A stretch of DNA of 18,012 nucleotides, taken from NCBI GenBank assembly GCA_002393195.1, contig DGIK01000087.1:12542-30553 (forward strand), read 5' to 3'. Positions 7,469 to 15,463 of the stretch are shown here, piece by piece. The translations under genes and the position numbers were made by a program. This DNA is from Bacteroidales bacterium UBA3824 (lineage in GTDB: Bacteria > Bacteroidota > Bacteroidia > Bacteroidales > UBA3824). Each line of letters begins with the position of its first letter. Within the stretch, counting starts at the first letter, position 1. Under the pieces are notes generated by a model. It did not search any database. It was not told the origin of the DNA and saw only the letters and a list, made by a program, of their open reading frames with translations.

Positions 7469-7528
7469 AGTGTGGAGCGAGGGCTTCCTTGCCTGCGACA
7501 GGCGGGCGAGCCGCCCGCACTCCACACT
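7469..7528. repeat. GC-rich palindromic repeat after nadK
   Basis: Outer 9-bp inverted repeat AGTGTGGAG (7469-7477) / CTCCACACT (7520-7528). It encloses two hairpins: GCCTG-CGA-CAGGC (7491-7503) and GCGGGC-GAGCC-GCCCGC (7502-7518). It is far richer in G+C than its surroundings and lies 2 nt past the nadK stop on the transcript. It resembles short dispersed palindromic repeats and might also slow or stabilise the 3' end of the nadK message. Confidence 0.7.
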
Positions 7529-7530
7529 AC

Positions 7531-8412
7531 TCAATTCCTCTTATCGACGCCCCACAACAATTTGTTGCGCAAGGTGGAGAAGAAGCTCGTACTGCTCAGA
7601 CGGAGAAGTTTTAGTTTTTTTGTTGATTTTTTGATTGTAAGCTCCTCGCCAAATGGCAGGCACGCCTGACGATAATCGAGGGATACAAGGTAATTTTTTT
7701 CGCGACCGTCGGCTTCTATGCGCAAAATATTGTCGTCGCTGATTACCATAGGGCGAACCGACAATGTGTGAGGCGACACCGGCGTAAGTACAAAATTGCC
7801 GCTGCCCGGCAGAATGATTGGCCCACCCGCACTGAGAGAATAGGCTGTGCTGCCCGTTGGCGTGGCTATTATCAAGCCGTCAGACCAATATGTATTGAGG
7901 TATTCGTCGTTGAGGAAAACCTTGATGCTAATCATGGAACTCGTATTTACCCTCATGATCGTTACTTCGTTGAGGGCTATATTAAGGTTTCCAAAACGCT
8001 CCGACGAACTCGACGTCTCTATCAGAGTACGTGTCTCCAAGTCTGTGCGACCCTCCAAGATTTCGGTGAGGGAATCCTGCAATGTATTTTCGGAGACGTA
8101 TGTAAGAAATCCAAGGCGCCCGCTATTGATGCCCACAACCGGAATGTCGGCGAGTACAGCGTAGGGGACGCTCTCAAGCAATGTGCCGTCGCCGCCAATG
8201 CTTATAAGCAGGTCGAGGTCGCCCGGCATCTTGAAACTATTAATAAATGTGCCTGTGATTTTTGGCGTAAAATACAGCGTCTGCTCGATGTTACGCAGGA
8301 ATTCCTCGTAAACGTATATCTCGCAGCCGTTGCGGTTGAGCATCTCAAATATCTTGTAGATGCTCTTATGGAAATCAGGTCCAAATTTACGTCCAAAAAT
8401 TGCAACTTTCAT
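7531..8412 (-). CDS. nadK: NAD kinase
   Basis: Phosphorylates NAD+ to NADP+ with ATP (polyphosphate in some members), in the cytoplasm. The protein has 293 residues, normal for bacteria. The signature GGDGT is at 73-77, with the catalytic Asp75. ALNEV (146-150, Asn148-Glu149), TPTGSTAYSLSAGGP at about 184-198 and SPHTLSVRP are all typical. The ATG at 8412 overlaps the siaC stop in a 4-nt ATGA, so translation is probably coupled to siaC. That ties NADP supply to the SiaB/SiaC genes in this operon. Confidence 0.97.
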   Translation of the reverse strand: MKVAIFGRKFGPDFHKSIYKIFEMLNRNGCEIYVYEEFLRNIEQTLYFTPKITGTFINSFKMPGDLDLLISIGGDGTLLESVPYAVLADIPVVGINSGRLGFLTYVSENTLQDSLTEILEGRTDLETRTLIETSSSSERFGNLNIALNEVTIMRVNTSSMISIKVFLNDEYLNTYWSDGLIIATPTGSTAYSLSAGGPIILPGSGNFVLTPVSPHTLSVRPMVISDDNILRIEADGREKNYLVSLDYRQACLPFGEELTIKKSTKKLKLLRLSSTSFFSTLRNKLLWGVDKRN

Positions 8413-8801
8413 GGCTGTTTGTCAAATTTGGCGACGGGGATAAGGTTGAAGGGGAGGTTGATAATCTGGCTGTACTCCTCGCCAAGCCCCTGCATATCTT
8501 CGTCGATCTCCTTGTAATACCAATTGATGGTGATGTCGCTCTTATCCTTGAGCCCCTGCAACAGAAGAAGTATCTGTATCAGCTGCTTGCTCGAAGCCGT
8601 ATTGAAATACTCCAGCTTCATATCGAACACAGTCTTCGGGTTGGGATTTTTGCAGTAATTGGCAAACCACTCGAGGATGGGCGCGTAAAACTCCACCGCA
8701 TCCTCCGGCAGCGACATGCGTGTCAAAAGGAATGTACCCTTCTCGGCGTCTAACAACACCCCGGGGGTGTCCACTGTTGGTTCTTTTACAAATGGTTCCA
8801 T
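8409..8801 (-). CDS. siaC: SiaC-family regulatory phosphoprotein (DUF1987)
   Basis: A 130-residue cytoplasmic protein, the usual size of the family. In Pseudomonas aeruginosa, SiaC is phosphorylated by SiaB and, when unphosphorylated, activates the cyclase SiaD. The key segment MKLEYFNTASSK (61-72) is intact. Its Thr68 coincides with the phosphorylated threonine reported for the Pseudomonas protein (recalled, not checked). Start ATG 8801 lies 26 nt after the siaB stop; its own stop overlaps the nadK start. No diguanylate cyclase is visible nearby, so its target here is unknown. Confidence 0.9.
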   Translation of the reverse strand: MEPFVKEPTVDTPGVLLDAEKGTFLLTRMSLPEDAVEFYAPILEWFANYCKNPNPKTVFDMKLEYFNTASSKQLIQILLLLQGLKDKSDITINWYYKEIDEDMQGLGEEYSQIINLPFNLIPVAKFDKQP

Positions 8802-8827
8802 TTATAGCGTTAATTATTATAGTCTCT

Positions 8828-9940
8828 TTAATCCACTTTCATTACATCCACCTTGGCCATAAAGAAGTCTCTGCCTCCTCCGGCATCAACGATGCTGTAC
8901 TCTATCTTGGAGCCCGACTTGCGCCTGATGTCGATGAATCCAAGCCCTGTGGATATTGGGTCATTATTGAAGTTGAACAATATCTTGTTGTATTCCTTGG
9001 AAAGCCTGGTGTTGTCCATCGCGTCTATGCGTTCGATGCGCGCCGACAATGCGGCAGACTTTTCCTTGGCAACGTAATTGCCCGCCAAAAGCGAAAACCG
9101 GTCGGCGTGTTCCTTGATGTAAAACACACCCGCCTTCCATCCCGTGAAGTCCTCCTTGTTGTCGGCGTGCTTCACAATGTTTTGCAGCAGCTCCACCATC
9201 ACGCCATACAATTTGATGCGCGTCTTGGTCTCGCTCATTCCGCTCTTCAATATTGAGAGCAACGACAGAAGGTTTTCCTGGTCGAAGTCGCCCTTGAACG
9301 ACAATGTGTAGCTATTACGATTGAATATTTCGTGTACATCAATCAAATTCTGTATCGTGTAAGTCTCCTTGCCGTCGTCGGTTGCCTTACCGCCAGACGT
9401 GTCGATTTCGGTGGTGAGGTAGAAATACGAATGAGCTTCGTCAACAGGCTTGATGAGGTAGTCGAGCTTGTTGCCGGAGCGTTTGGCCATCTCTATGAGA
9501 CCCAAGCTCGCGCCACCTTCCGGCGTGAAGCCTACCATGGTGCGGGTCTCGCGGCTTAGTTCTTTGAGCCCGTCGGCGTCGAGGTGGTTGATAGTCTCCA
9601 GTTTCTCTCGCAGCGCCGACTCCTCCGAACGCTTCATCAGATTGCCGGTGGCGATGATATATTTGTGCCGCTTCTTGTATATAACCACAATGGCAGAATT
9701 GTCGTCGGAATTGCCTCCCACTGCCTGATGGGCGGTGATGTTTTGAAGACCTTCGCCCATTATGTAGTATATCCTCGACCTCATCTTCCGTGTGTCGTCC
9801 GCCTTCGCCAGGTTGGTCTTGGCGAGTTCGAGTATGTTCATAACGAGGTGCGCGGTTACTTCACCACGATAGACATACTCCAAGTCGTCCTTTTCGATGT
9901 CACGGAAATGGTCGTATATAAAGTCCAGCGACTGTTCCAT
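8828..9940 (-). CDS. siaB: Tandem double-domain SiaB-family protein kinase
   Basis: A 370-residue protein made of two copies of the SiaB domain, at about 1-180 and 195-368; a usual SiaB has one copy of about 180 residues. Each copy keeps an ATPase-like N box: EGLQNITAH (Glu63, Asn67, His71) and ELLQNIVKH (Glu250, Asn254, His258). Each also has a late glycine motif: GGASLGLIEMAKRSG (142-156) and ISTGLGFIDIRRKSG (329-343). Middle segments also align (ATGNLMKRSEESALREKLE with LAGNYVAKEKSAALSARIE). Family knowledge predicts phosphorylation of SiaC, encoded directly downstream. ATG 9940 is preferred; ATG 9973 would add 11 basic residues and cannot be excluded. Confidence 0.87.
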   Translation of the reverse strand: MEQSLDFIYDHFRDIEKDDLEYVYRGEVTAHLVMNILELAKTNLAKADDTRKMRSRIYYIMGEGLQNITAHQAVGGNSDDNSAIVVIYKKRHKYIIATGNLMKRSEESALREKLETINHLDADGLKELSRETRTMVGFTPEGGASLGLIEMAKRSGNKLDYLIKPVDEAHSYFYLTTEIDTSGGKATDDGKETYTIQNLIDVHEIFNRNSYTLSFKGDFDQENLLSLLSILKSGMSETKTRIKLYGVMVELLQNIVKHADNKEDFTGWKAGVFYIKEHADRFSLLAGNYVAKEKSAALSARIERIDAMDNTRLSKEYNKILFNFNNDPISTGLGFIDIRRKSGSKIEYSIVDAGGGRDFFMAKVDVMKVD

Positions 9941-10017
9941 ATTACTTTTTGCTTTTAATTTTGGTATGCGCATCAACAATGCGGTGCAAAAATCTTGCCA
10001 CCGTCAGCCAATTAGCG

Positions 10018-10338
10018 TTATGCGTCGGCAGCGTTGCCAAAATTGAATGGCATCGTGTTGCCGCCCGCGCCATCGGTGTTTTTGATGCGTCCAAAACGTT
10101 GCTCATACTTCGACACATTGTCCTGCAAGGCGAGCAAAAGCCTCTTGGCGTGTTCTGGAGCGAGTATTACACGGCTCTTGACTGACGGACGGCGCATGCC
10201 GGGCATCAATTTCAAAAAGTCGATTACAAACTCCGAACTCGAATGTGTGAGCATCGCGAGGTTAACATAATTGCCGTCAGCCACGTCCTCAGGGAGGTCG
10301 ATGTTCAACTGCGGCGCGTTGTTGAGTTCTTCTGCCAT
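10018..10338 (-). CDS. DUF3467 domain protein
   Basis: A 106-residue protein of unknown function found widely in Bacteroidota. The core reads VADGNYVNLAMLTHSSSEFVIDF (about 19-41), then MPGMRRPSVKSRVILAPEHAKRLLLALQDNV. This is the conserved DUF3467 pattern, which looks like a small alpha/beta fold. The C-terminal 20 residues are Gly/Asn-rich and probably disordered. ATG 10338 starts the family-like MAEELNN. A longer frame from 10371 runs through the likely promoter and is rejected. It is the first gene of the run leading to siaB (77-nt gap), siaC and nadK. Confidence 0.85.
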   Translation of the reverse strand: MAEELNNAPQLNIDLPEDVADGNYVNLAMLTHSSSEFVIDFLKLMPGMRRPSVKSRVILAPEHAKRLLLALQDNVSKYEQRFGRIKNTDGAGGNTMPFNFGNAADA

Positions 10339-10368
10339 TATGTTGTTGTCAAAAAAAATTTTCCGTGG

Positions 10369-10376
10369 CAAATGTA
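10369..10376 (-). promoter_or_regulatory. Candidate -7 element for the DUF3467-siaB-siaC-nadK run
   Basis: The minus strand reads TACATTTG, matching TAnnTTTG, about 30 nt before the DUF3467 start. The expected upstream TTTG is replaced by TTAG at a 20-nt spacing, so this is a moderate call. Confidence 0.45.
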
Positions 10377-10419
10377 AAAATTATTTTGCGAAAATACTAA
10401 TTTTTGATGATATATTTTT

Positions 10420-13400
10420 TCAACATTCCTTTACCACCACTTCGCTGCGGGTATTGTCGCCGGAGCATTTGCGGACGAGGATTTTGGCGTCGATGCGCTC
10501 CTCCAATTCGGGGACGTGGCTTATGATGCCCACTTTGCGCCCTTGGAGATGGAGTTTTTGGAGCATCACAAGCACCGAATTGAGGCTCTGCGCGTCCAAC
10601 GTGCCGAAACCTTCGTCGATGAAAAGCATCTCGGAGCCGCGTCCGCCCTGCATCATATCGCTAAGCCCCAATGCCAACGCCAACGAAACCATAAAACTTT
10701 CGCCGCCGGAGAGTGTGGACACGGGACGGCGCACGCCCATTTCCAAATCGTCCACCAAAATCGCCAGCGAATCGCCGCCGCAACACAGCCTGTATTTGCG
10801 CGTCAAGCCGGTGAGACGCTTGTCCGCATTGTGGAGGAGAATCCTCAATGTGTGTATCTGTGCGAGGTTTCTGAGGCGTTTGCCGTCGCAACTGCCGACA
10901 GCATTGTAGAGCGAGAGCCAATCGTCGTAATCCTTCTGACGTGCGGCGCGGTCGGCTACAAGGCGGTCGTAGGTCGCCTTGGTGCTTTGGAGGTGTTCTA
11001 TCTTGGATTTTGATTCGCCAATGCGTGATTTCAATGCGTCGCAATCTGTTTTGCAAGCCGTCAACGACGCAGAAAGCGAATCCACGGTCTCGGCGGCTTC
11101 GTCTGATTGCGATTGTAGCTGCAATTTTGCCTGAGTTTCAGCGATTTGAGCGGCGAGCATTTTGGATTTTTCCAACAACGACGCAAATACATTTGGCAAC
11201 TGCGTCAATGCCACCGTAGCCGTGTGAGGCGTCGGCGCGGCATCGGGAAATGTTTCTTTTAATTTTTTTACGGCATCGCAACCGTCCAAAATCCGCTGCA
11301 AATTGTCGGCGTTTTTGGTCAGCGATTCCAACTTTTTGCCCAAATCCGCATAACCCCTGGCGGCGGTGTCGCTGTCAGTTTTTATTTTTTGGAGGGCAAC
11401 TATATCTGCGGCGTGGGCTTCTATTGTTGGAAAATATTTTTGTAACGATAATACTAAATTGTTGCGCGTCAGTAAGTTAGATTCGATATTTGCGGCGATG
11501 TTGGCAAGTTCGGTGTTCTTGACCGCCAATACGCTTTCGGTTTTTGATTTTGAATCTTTGGCAGCATTGAAGGCTCGGTTTTTAGCGTCAAAATCGGCAC
11601 GGGCAGTGTCAAATGCCTTTTTAAGTTGCTGATATTGAGCATCTAATGTTTGAGCGCGTTGGTTGAGGGCGGCGAGGATGTCATTGACGGCTGCAACAAA
11701 ATCCTCCTCATTCAACCCGTTGAAATCGCGCTCCAATTCGCCCCCATAATATGCGTATGCTTTCGACTTGCGCTGAATAGAATGATTGAGCGTCTCCTCG
11801 GCCTTTGGAATGTCGGTTTTGGTGAGCCTATTAATCTGCGCAATTTTCTCTTTTACAGCACCTTGCAACTTTCCAAGACGCTGACGGACAGTGTCGGTTT
11901 CGAGTTTTTTGGCGGCGAGATTTTCTTTGGCAGTCTGCAATACAGCGTCCAATGCAGCCGCCGACTGCGACGCATACGGGTGCGCAAGGCTTCCGCACAA
12001 CGGACAAGGCTCATTGTCAATGAGTTGCAGGCGTAGTTGTTTAAGATTTGCGGAGGCGGCGAGCAATTGTTTGTTGTAATTGTCGTTGAGAGCGTTGTAT
12101 TCTATTTCAAGGCGTTTGGATTCGCCTTCGAGGTTGATAATCAACGCATTGTCGGCGGCGGCATCGGTCTGCAACTGTTGCAACTGTTTTTGCAAGGCAT
12201 TGAGGGTTTCTGTGCCGCGACGGATGCCGTCAAAAACCTCTCGGAGTGTTATGATGCTGCCGCTGAGTTTGGAATGTTTGGTTTGCATAGCCTTCAGCGC
12301 TTCGACATCAAAATCATTGTATTGTTTCTCGTTGATTGTCAATTGGTTTTGGGCGGTGGCAAGGGCATTTTGGGCTGCGGCACACTGTGCGGAAATTTGC
12401 GAAAGTTGGGCTTTGAGTTTTTCGATTTCAGATTTTGTGGCAGTGGATTTTTGGTCGAGGATTGTGGAATTTTTGATGCCATCAACCAAAGCAACTATCT
12501 GAGAATCAACGGTCTGAATATTGTCATAAAGTGCCTTATTTTCAGATGCCTTGTCATAATCCTGATGGCAACGGGCTATCTCGTCGGCATTGTCGCGAAT
12601 TTGGGTTTTCAAGGCTTCCAATAATGACAAACTGCGGCAAAAATCTGCGGACGTTGCCGTCAATTGTGATTGACGGTTTGTCAATGTTTCTTGGAGTTCA
12701 ACGATGCGTTTTTTAGCTTCCAATTTGGCGGCAATTGAGGCAAGTTTTGCATCGGAAGTCGTGGATTCTGCCGTAAGTTTTGCGAGGTTTTCTTGCGCAG
12801 CGGAGATGTCGTTGTCGGTAATTACTTCTTGATTTTCAATATTTTGCGAAAGCGCATTGAGTTCAGCCTTCACCGCCGAATATTTTTCAAAAACACGCTT
12901 TGAAATTTTTTCGTAAATGTCGGTGTTGGTCAACATTTGCAAAATCGCCGACTTCTCGTCGCGTGTGGCAAACAGGAATTTTGAAAATTGATTTTGCGCC
13001 AACATCACCGACCTTATGAACCGATTGAAATCGTAGCCCGTCAACCGCTGAATCATCTCCGTAAACTCCGTTTTCTTCTCCGTAACAGTCTCAAAATCAC
13101 CATTTTTAGTTTTACGGCTGAGGGTGCGGCGAATGTCGCGGAGTGTGCCGTCGGTCTTCTTGCGGGCGGCGTACCATTCGGCGGTATAGATGTTGCCGTC
13201 GTCCGCCAAAAATTCCACCTTCGACATCGCCTCCGACGTGCCTTTGCGCATAATATTTCGGGCGTCGGCGGTCTTGATATTGTCCTCATTTTCAAAGTCA
13301 TCCGACTGCAAATCCTTGAACCTCGGCGTGTCGCCATAAAATGCAAGGCAAATGGCGTCGGTGATGGTCGATTTGCCCGCGCCGGTATCGCCACAAATCA

Positions 13401-13497
13401 AAAACAACGGCGAATCCGCAAGCGGCGGCACGGTAAAATCGATGGTAGCCTCCGTCAATGAGGCAAGGTTTAATATGTTGATTTTCAGTATTTTCAT
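10420..13497 (-). CDS. sbcC: SbcC, ATPase subunit of the SbcCD DNA-end nuclease
   Basis: Rad50-like SMC ATPase that, with SbcD, opens hairpins and trims protein-blocked or broken DNA ends. The protein has 1025 residues, close to the usual 1000-1050. Walker A GDTGAGKST is at 36-44 and a Q-loop segment MLAQNQFSKFL near 165-175. Two long coiled-coil arms flank the zinc-hook CPLC (Cys498, Cys501). The signature LSGGE is at 929-933 and Walker B MLFIDE ends at Glu962. A TTG at 13506 would add three residues; ATG 13497 (MKILKINILNLASL) matches the family start. Gene order sbcD then sbcC is normal, but the gap of 121 nt holds a palindromic element. Confidence 0.96.
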   Translation of the reverse strand: MKILKINILNLASLTEATIDFTVPPLADSPLFLICGDTGAGKSTITDAICLAFYGDTPRFKDLQSDDFENEDNIKTADARNIMRKGTSEAMSKVEFLADDGNIYTAEWYAARKKTDGTLRDIRRTLSRKTKNGDFETVTEKKTEFTEMIQRLTGYDFNRFIRSVMLAQNQFSKFLFATRDEKSAILQMLTNTDIYEKISKRVFEKYSAVKAELNALSQNIENQEVITDNDISAAQENLAKLTAESTTSDAKLASIAAKLEAKKRIVELQETLTNRQSQLTATSADFCRSLSLLEALKTQIRDNADEIARCHQDYDKASENKALYDNIQTVDSQIVALVDGIKNSTILDQKSTATKSEIEKLKAQLSQISAQCAAAQNALATAQNQLTINEKQYNDFDVEALKAMQTKHSKLSGSIITLREVFDGIRRGTETLNALQKQLQQLQTDAAADNALIINLEGESKRLEIEYNALNDNYNKQLLAASANLKQLRLQLIDNEPCPLCGSLAHPYASQSAAALDAVLQTAKENLAAKKLETDTVRQRLGKLQGAVKEKIAQINRLTKTDIPKAEETLNHSIQRKSKAYAYYGGELERDFNGLNEEDFVAAVNDILAALNQRAQTLDAQYQQLKKAFDTARADFDAKNRAFNAAKDSKSKTESVLAVKNTELANIAANIESNLLTRNNLVLSLQKYFPTIEAHAADIVALQKIKTDSDTAARGYADLGKKLESLTKNADNLQRILDGCDAVKKLKETFPDAAPTPHTATVALTQLPNVFASLLEKSKMLAAQIAETQAKLQLQSQSDEAAETVDSLSASLTACKTDCDALKSRIGESKSKIEHLQSTKATYDRLVADRAARQKDYDDWLSLYNAVGSCDGKRLRNLAQIHTLRILLHNADKRLTGLTRKYRLCCGGDSLAILVDDLEMGVRRPVSTLSGGESFMVSLALALGLSDMMQGGRGSEMLFIDEGFGTLDAQSLNSVLVMLQKLHLQGRKVGIISHVPELEERIDAKILVRKCSGDNTRSEVVVKEC

Positions 13498-13520
13498 CTT
13501 AAACAAAAATGTTGGTTTTA

Positions 13521-13616
13521 CCGCCTACGGCGGCTTTTTTATCCAAAAATTAAAAGAATTTTTAAAGAATTAAAAGAAATTCTTTTCATTCTTTCTCATT
13601 CTTTAAATTTTTGGAT
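13521..13616. repeat. AT-rich palindromic element between sbcD and sbcC (copy 2)
   Basis: The hairpin CCGCC-TAC-GGCGG (13521-13533) with six T (13535-13540) is followed by an inverted repeat bounded by ATCCAAAAATT (13541-13551) and AATTTTTGGAT (13606-13616). The left arm has units AATTAAAAG, AATTTTTAAAG, AATTAAAAG. The right arm has the corresponding reverse complements, loosely. Layout and unit order match the element at 4084-4231, including the CC-TAC-GG core of the GC hairpin. The unit ending is AG or AAG here instead of ACG. The T run lies on the strand opposite to sbcDC transcription, so it cannot be a terminator for sbcD. Confidence 0.75.
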
Positions 13617-13618
13617 AC

Positions 13619-14830
13619 TCAGACATTAATTTCGTCAATTATTGTGCGCAACATATCTGCGTGACGGTCAGATAGTTGAGTGTGCATACGGGCTTGGTAG
13701 ATGTCGGCGATTACGGTCATTGGATCCATCGTTTGCAATTGCTCCACCGACATCGGGGTATCGTCGCCCAAAATGCTTGCGCCCGCAACTCCAACGAGTT
13801 GAAATCCACAGAATTTTGCCTTTTTGCCTTTCAGCAACTCGTTGATAATCCGCGCCTTGACTTCGGGACTGCGAAATTCGGGGCTGAGTGCAACCTCGAC
13901 GAACATTTCCTCGTCGTCGGGCAATTGTTGCAAGGCGTTGGCTACTGTCTCAAAGTCGGACAGTTTGTCAGGAACACGGCGAAGTTTTACGACGTGCGGC
14001 AGTTCAACGGTATGAATTTCAGTGAGTTGTCGTCCGTCAAAATCCACAATGCTCAACGAATTTGAGTAATCTTTTTCGGAAAACGACATCGGAATCGGCG
14101 AGCCCGAATACCAAATATTTTCGCGGTTGCCCGCACGTTGCCGCCGGTGGATGTGTCCGAGGGCAATATATGCAAAATCATCGGGAAATTCCTGAGGGTC
14201 AATGTTTTCGAGTCCACCGACAGAATCGTCGCGGGTTGCGGTAATTTCGTTGTTGATGTCCTTATTATATATTGCGCCGATTGTGGTAAGGTGTCCGACG
14301 CCAATAATCGGCACTTGACGCTCGCCACGCACCTTGACCGCCGCATCGAGCATCCGCCGATAAAACTCTGATACAGAAGGCTTTTCGCCACCCATCGACA
14401 TTACGTCGCCGCGCCTGAGATATGGCACAGCGCACACTATCGCGCCGCCAAAATCTATCACCATTTTGTCAAAGCAAATCCCATCGTCGTCTCGTGCCAC
14501 GCTGCCCACAACATCCACATTGAAGTAATGCAAAATTTCCTTCGGCGCATTGAGATACGACTGCGAATCGTGGTTGCCGGATGTGATGACGATTTTCAAT
14601 TTTGGGAACTTCGCGTGCAACGTCTCAATGAGATTGTAATACATATTTGCGCTTACATTCGACGGCATCGCACTGTCAAATACATCCCCCGCAACTATCA
14701 TCAAATCAGGAGATTGCTCTTCTATCGTTTTGATTAATCTCTGAAAAAAGACTTCCCACTCGCCGGTGCGGTCATAACCAGCGAGGGACTTTCCGATGTG
14801 CCAATCGGCGGTATGAAGAAGGCGGAACAT
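13619..14830 (-). CDS. sbcD: SbcD, nuclease subunit of the SbcCD complex
   Basis: Mre11-type calcineurin-like phosphoesterase, manganese-dependent, partner of SbcC. The protein has 403 residues, the usual length. Metal-binding motifs are all present: HTADWHIG (Asp9, His11), AGDVFDS (Asp49), SGNHDS (Asn86, His87), GVGHLT (His180) and LGHIHRRQ (His226, His228). The ATG at 14830 is the family start MFRLLHTADWH. It lies 75 nt after the upstream acetyltransferase stop, with no clear promoter in between, so it may be read from the bcp promoter. Confidence 0.96.
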   Translation of the reverse strand: MFRLLHTADWHIGKSLAGYDRTGEWEVFFQRLIKTIEEQSPDLMIVAGDVFDSAMPSNVSANMYYNLIETLHAKFPKLKIVITSGNHDSQSYLNAPKEILHYFNVDVVGSVARDDDGICFDKMVIDFGGAIVCAVPYLRRGDVMSMGGEKPSVSEFYRRMLDAAVKVRGERQVPIIGVGHLTTIGAIYNKDINNEITATRDDSVGGLENIDPQEFPDDFAYIALGHIHRRQRAGNRENIWYSGSPIPMSFSEKDYSNSLSIVDFDGRQLTEIHTVELPHVVKLRRVPDKLSDFETVANALQQLPDDEEMFVEVALSPEFRSPEVKARIINELLKGKKAKFCGFQLVGVAGASILGDDTPMSVEQLQTMDPMTVIADIYQARMHTQLSDRHADMLRTIIDEINV

Positions 14831-14905
14831 AATAGGTTAATAAATTGATTATAAATATGTTATAGTAAACACGGCAGACGTTTTTTACCCCATCTCCAGA
14901 CACTT

Positions 14906-15451
14906 TTACAGCGGCAACCTCATCATTACCAACTCTTGAAAACCTTTATTTCGCGAATTAAAACCCATCGGATTACGTCCAAATTCTATGAAACCAAGGC
15001 TGCGGTAGAGGTTCAAAGCGGTTTGATTATCTGACACACATTGAAGTTCCAACTGTTGGTAGCCCGCCGACCTTGCACATTCGATACAGGCTTCGGTGAG
15101 AGCCTTGCCGATGCCCAAGCCCCAATATTTTTGGTCGATGCCGATGCCAAATTCTGCGCGGTGCTTTACCTTGGTATGCTTGCCAATTTTTGAAATTCCT
15201 GCCGTGCCAACCACCTTGCCGTCAATTTCTGCAAGGATTTCAATCTCGTCTGCGCTGTCGGATTTTTCTTTGAGATACATCGCCTCGTCGTTGTCTGTAA
15301 AAGTGTTTTCGTCGGGATACGACAGCAAGTTATCCGTCTGAGTATGAGTGAGTAAAAACACGTCAAGCACCGCCGTACCGTCATCAAAATCGGCATTGCG
15401 GAGTGTGCAGACGGCGGAGTTTTTTAGGGTGATGGTTTTGTTGTAATGCAT
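14906..15451 (-). CDS. GNAT-family N-acetyltransferase
   Basis: A 181-residue cytoplasmic acetyl-CoA-dependent acetyltransferase. The acetyl-CoA-binding stretch QKYWGLGIGKAL is at 107-118, a variant of the Q/RxxGxG/A motif. It is followed by the helix and DNQTALNLYRSLGFIEFGR (141-159), the standard C-terminal half of the fold. The substrate cannot be read from the sequence; small molecules, peptides and protein N-termini are all possible. It starts 12 nt after the bcp stop, so the two are almost certainly one transcript, followed by sbcD and sbcC. Confidence 0.88.
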   Translation of the reverse strand: MHYNKTITLKNSAVCTLRNADFDDGTAVLDVFLLTHTQTDNLLSYPDENTFTDNDEAMYLKEKSDSADEIEILAEIDGKVVGTAGISKIGKHTKVKHRAEFGIGIDQKYWGLGIGKALTEACIECARSAGYQQLELQCVSDNQTALNLYRSLGFIEFGRNPMGFNSRNKGFQELVMMRLPL

Positions 15452-15463
15452 AGTTGACGACTA

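Noticed and set aside
7438..7527. N-terminal extension of barrel protein B
   Set aside because: The extra 30 residues are encoded largely by a palindromic repeat and would precede and spoil a normal signal peptide.
8409..9940. Complete SiaABCD cyclic-di-GMP system
   Set aside because: Only SiaB and SiaC counterparts are present; no GGDEF cyclase or PP2C phosphatase is visible in the window.
12037..12624. Plus-strand open frame of 195 codons
   Set aside because: It is antisense to the sbcC coiled-coil region; its length reflects skewed codon use on the real strand.
13521..13540. Rho-independent terminator for sbcD
   Set aside because: The T run follows the hairpin on the plus strand, while sbcD and sbcC are transcribed on the minus strand.
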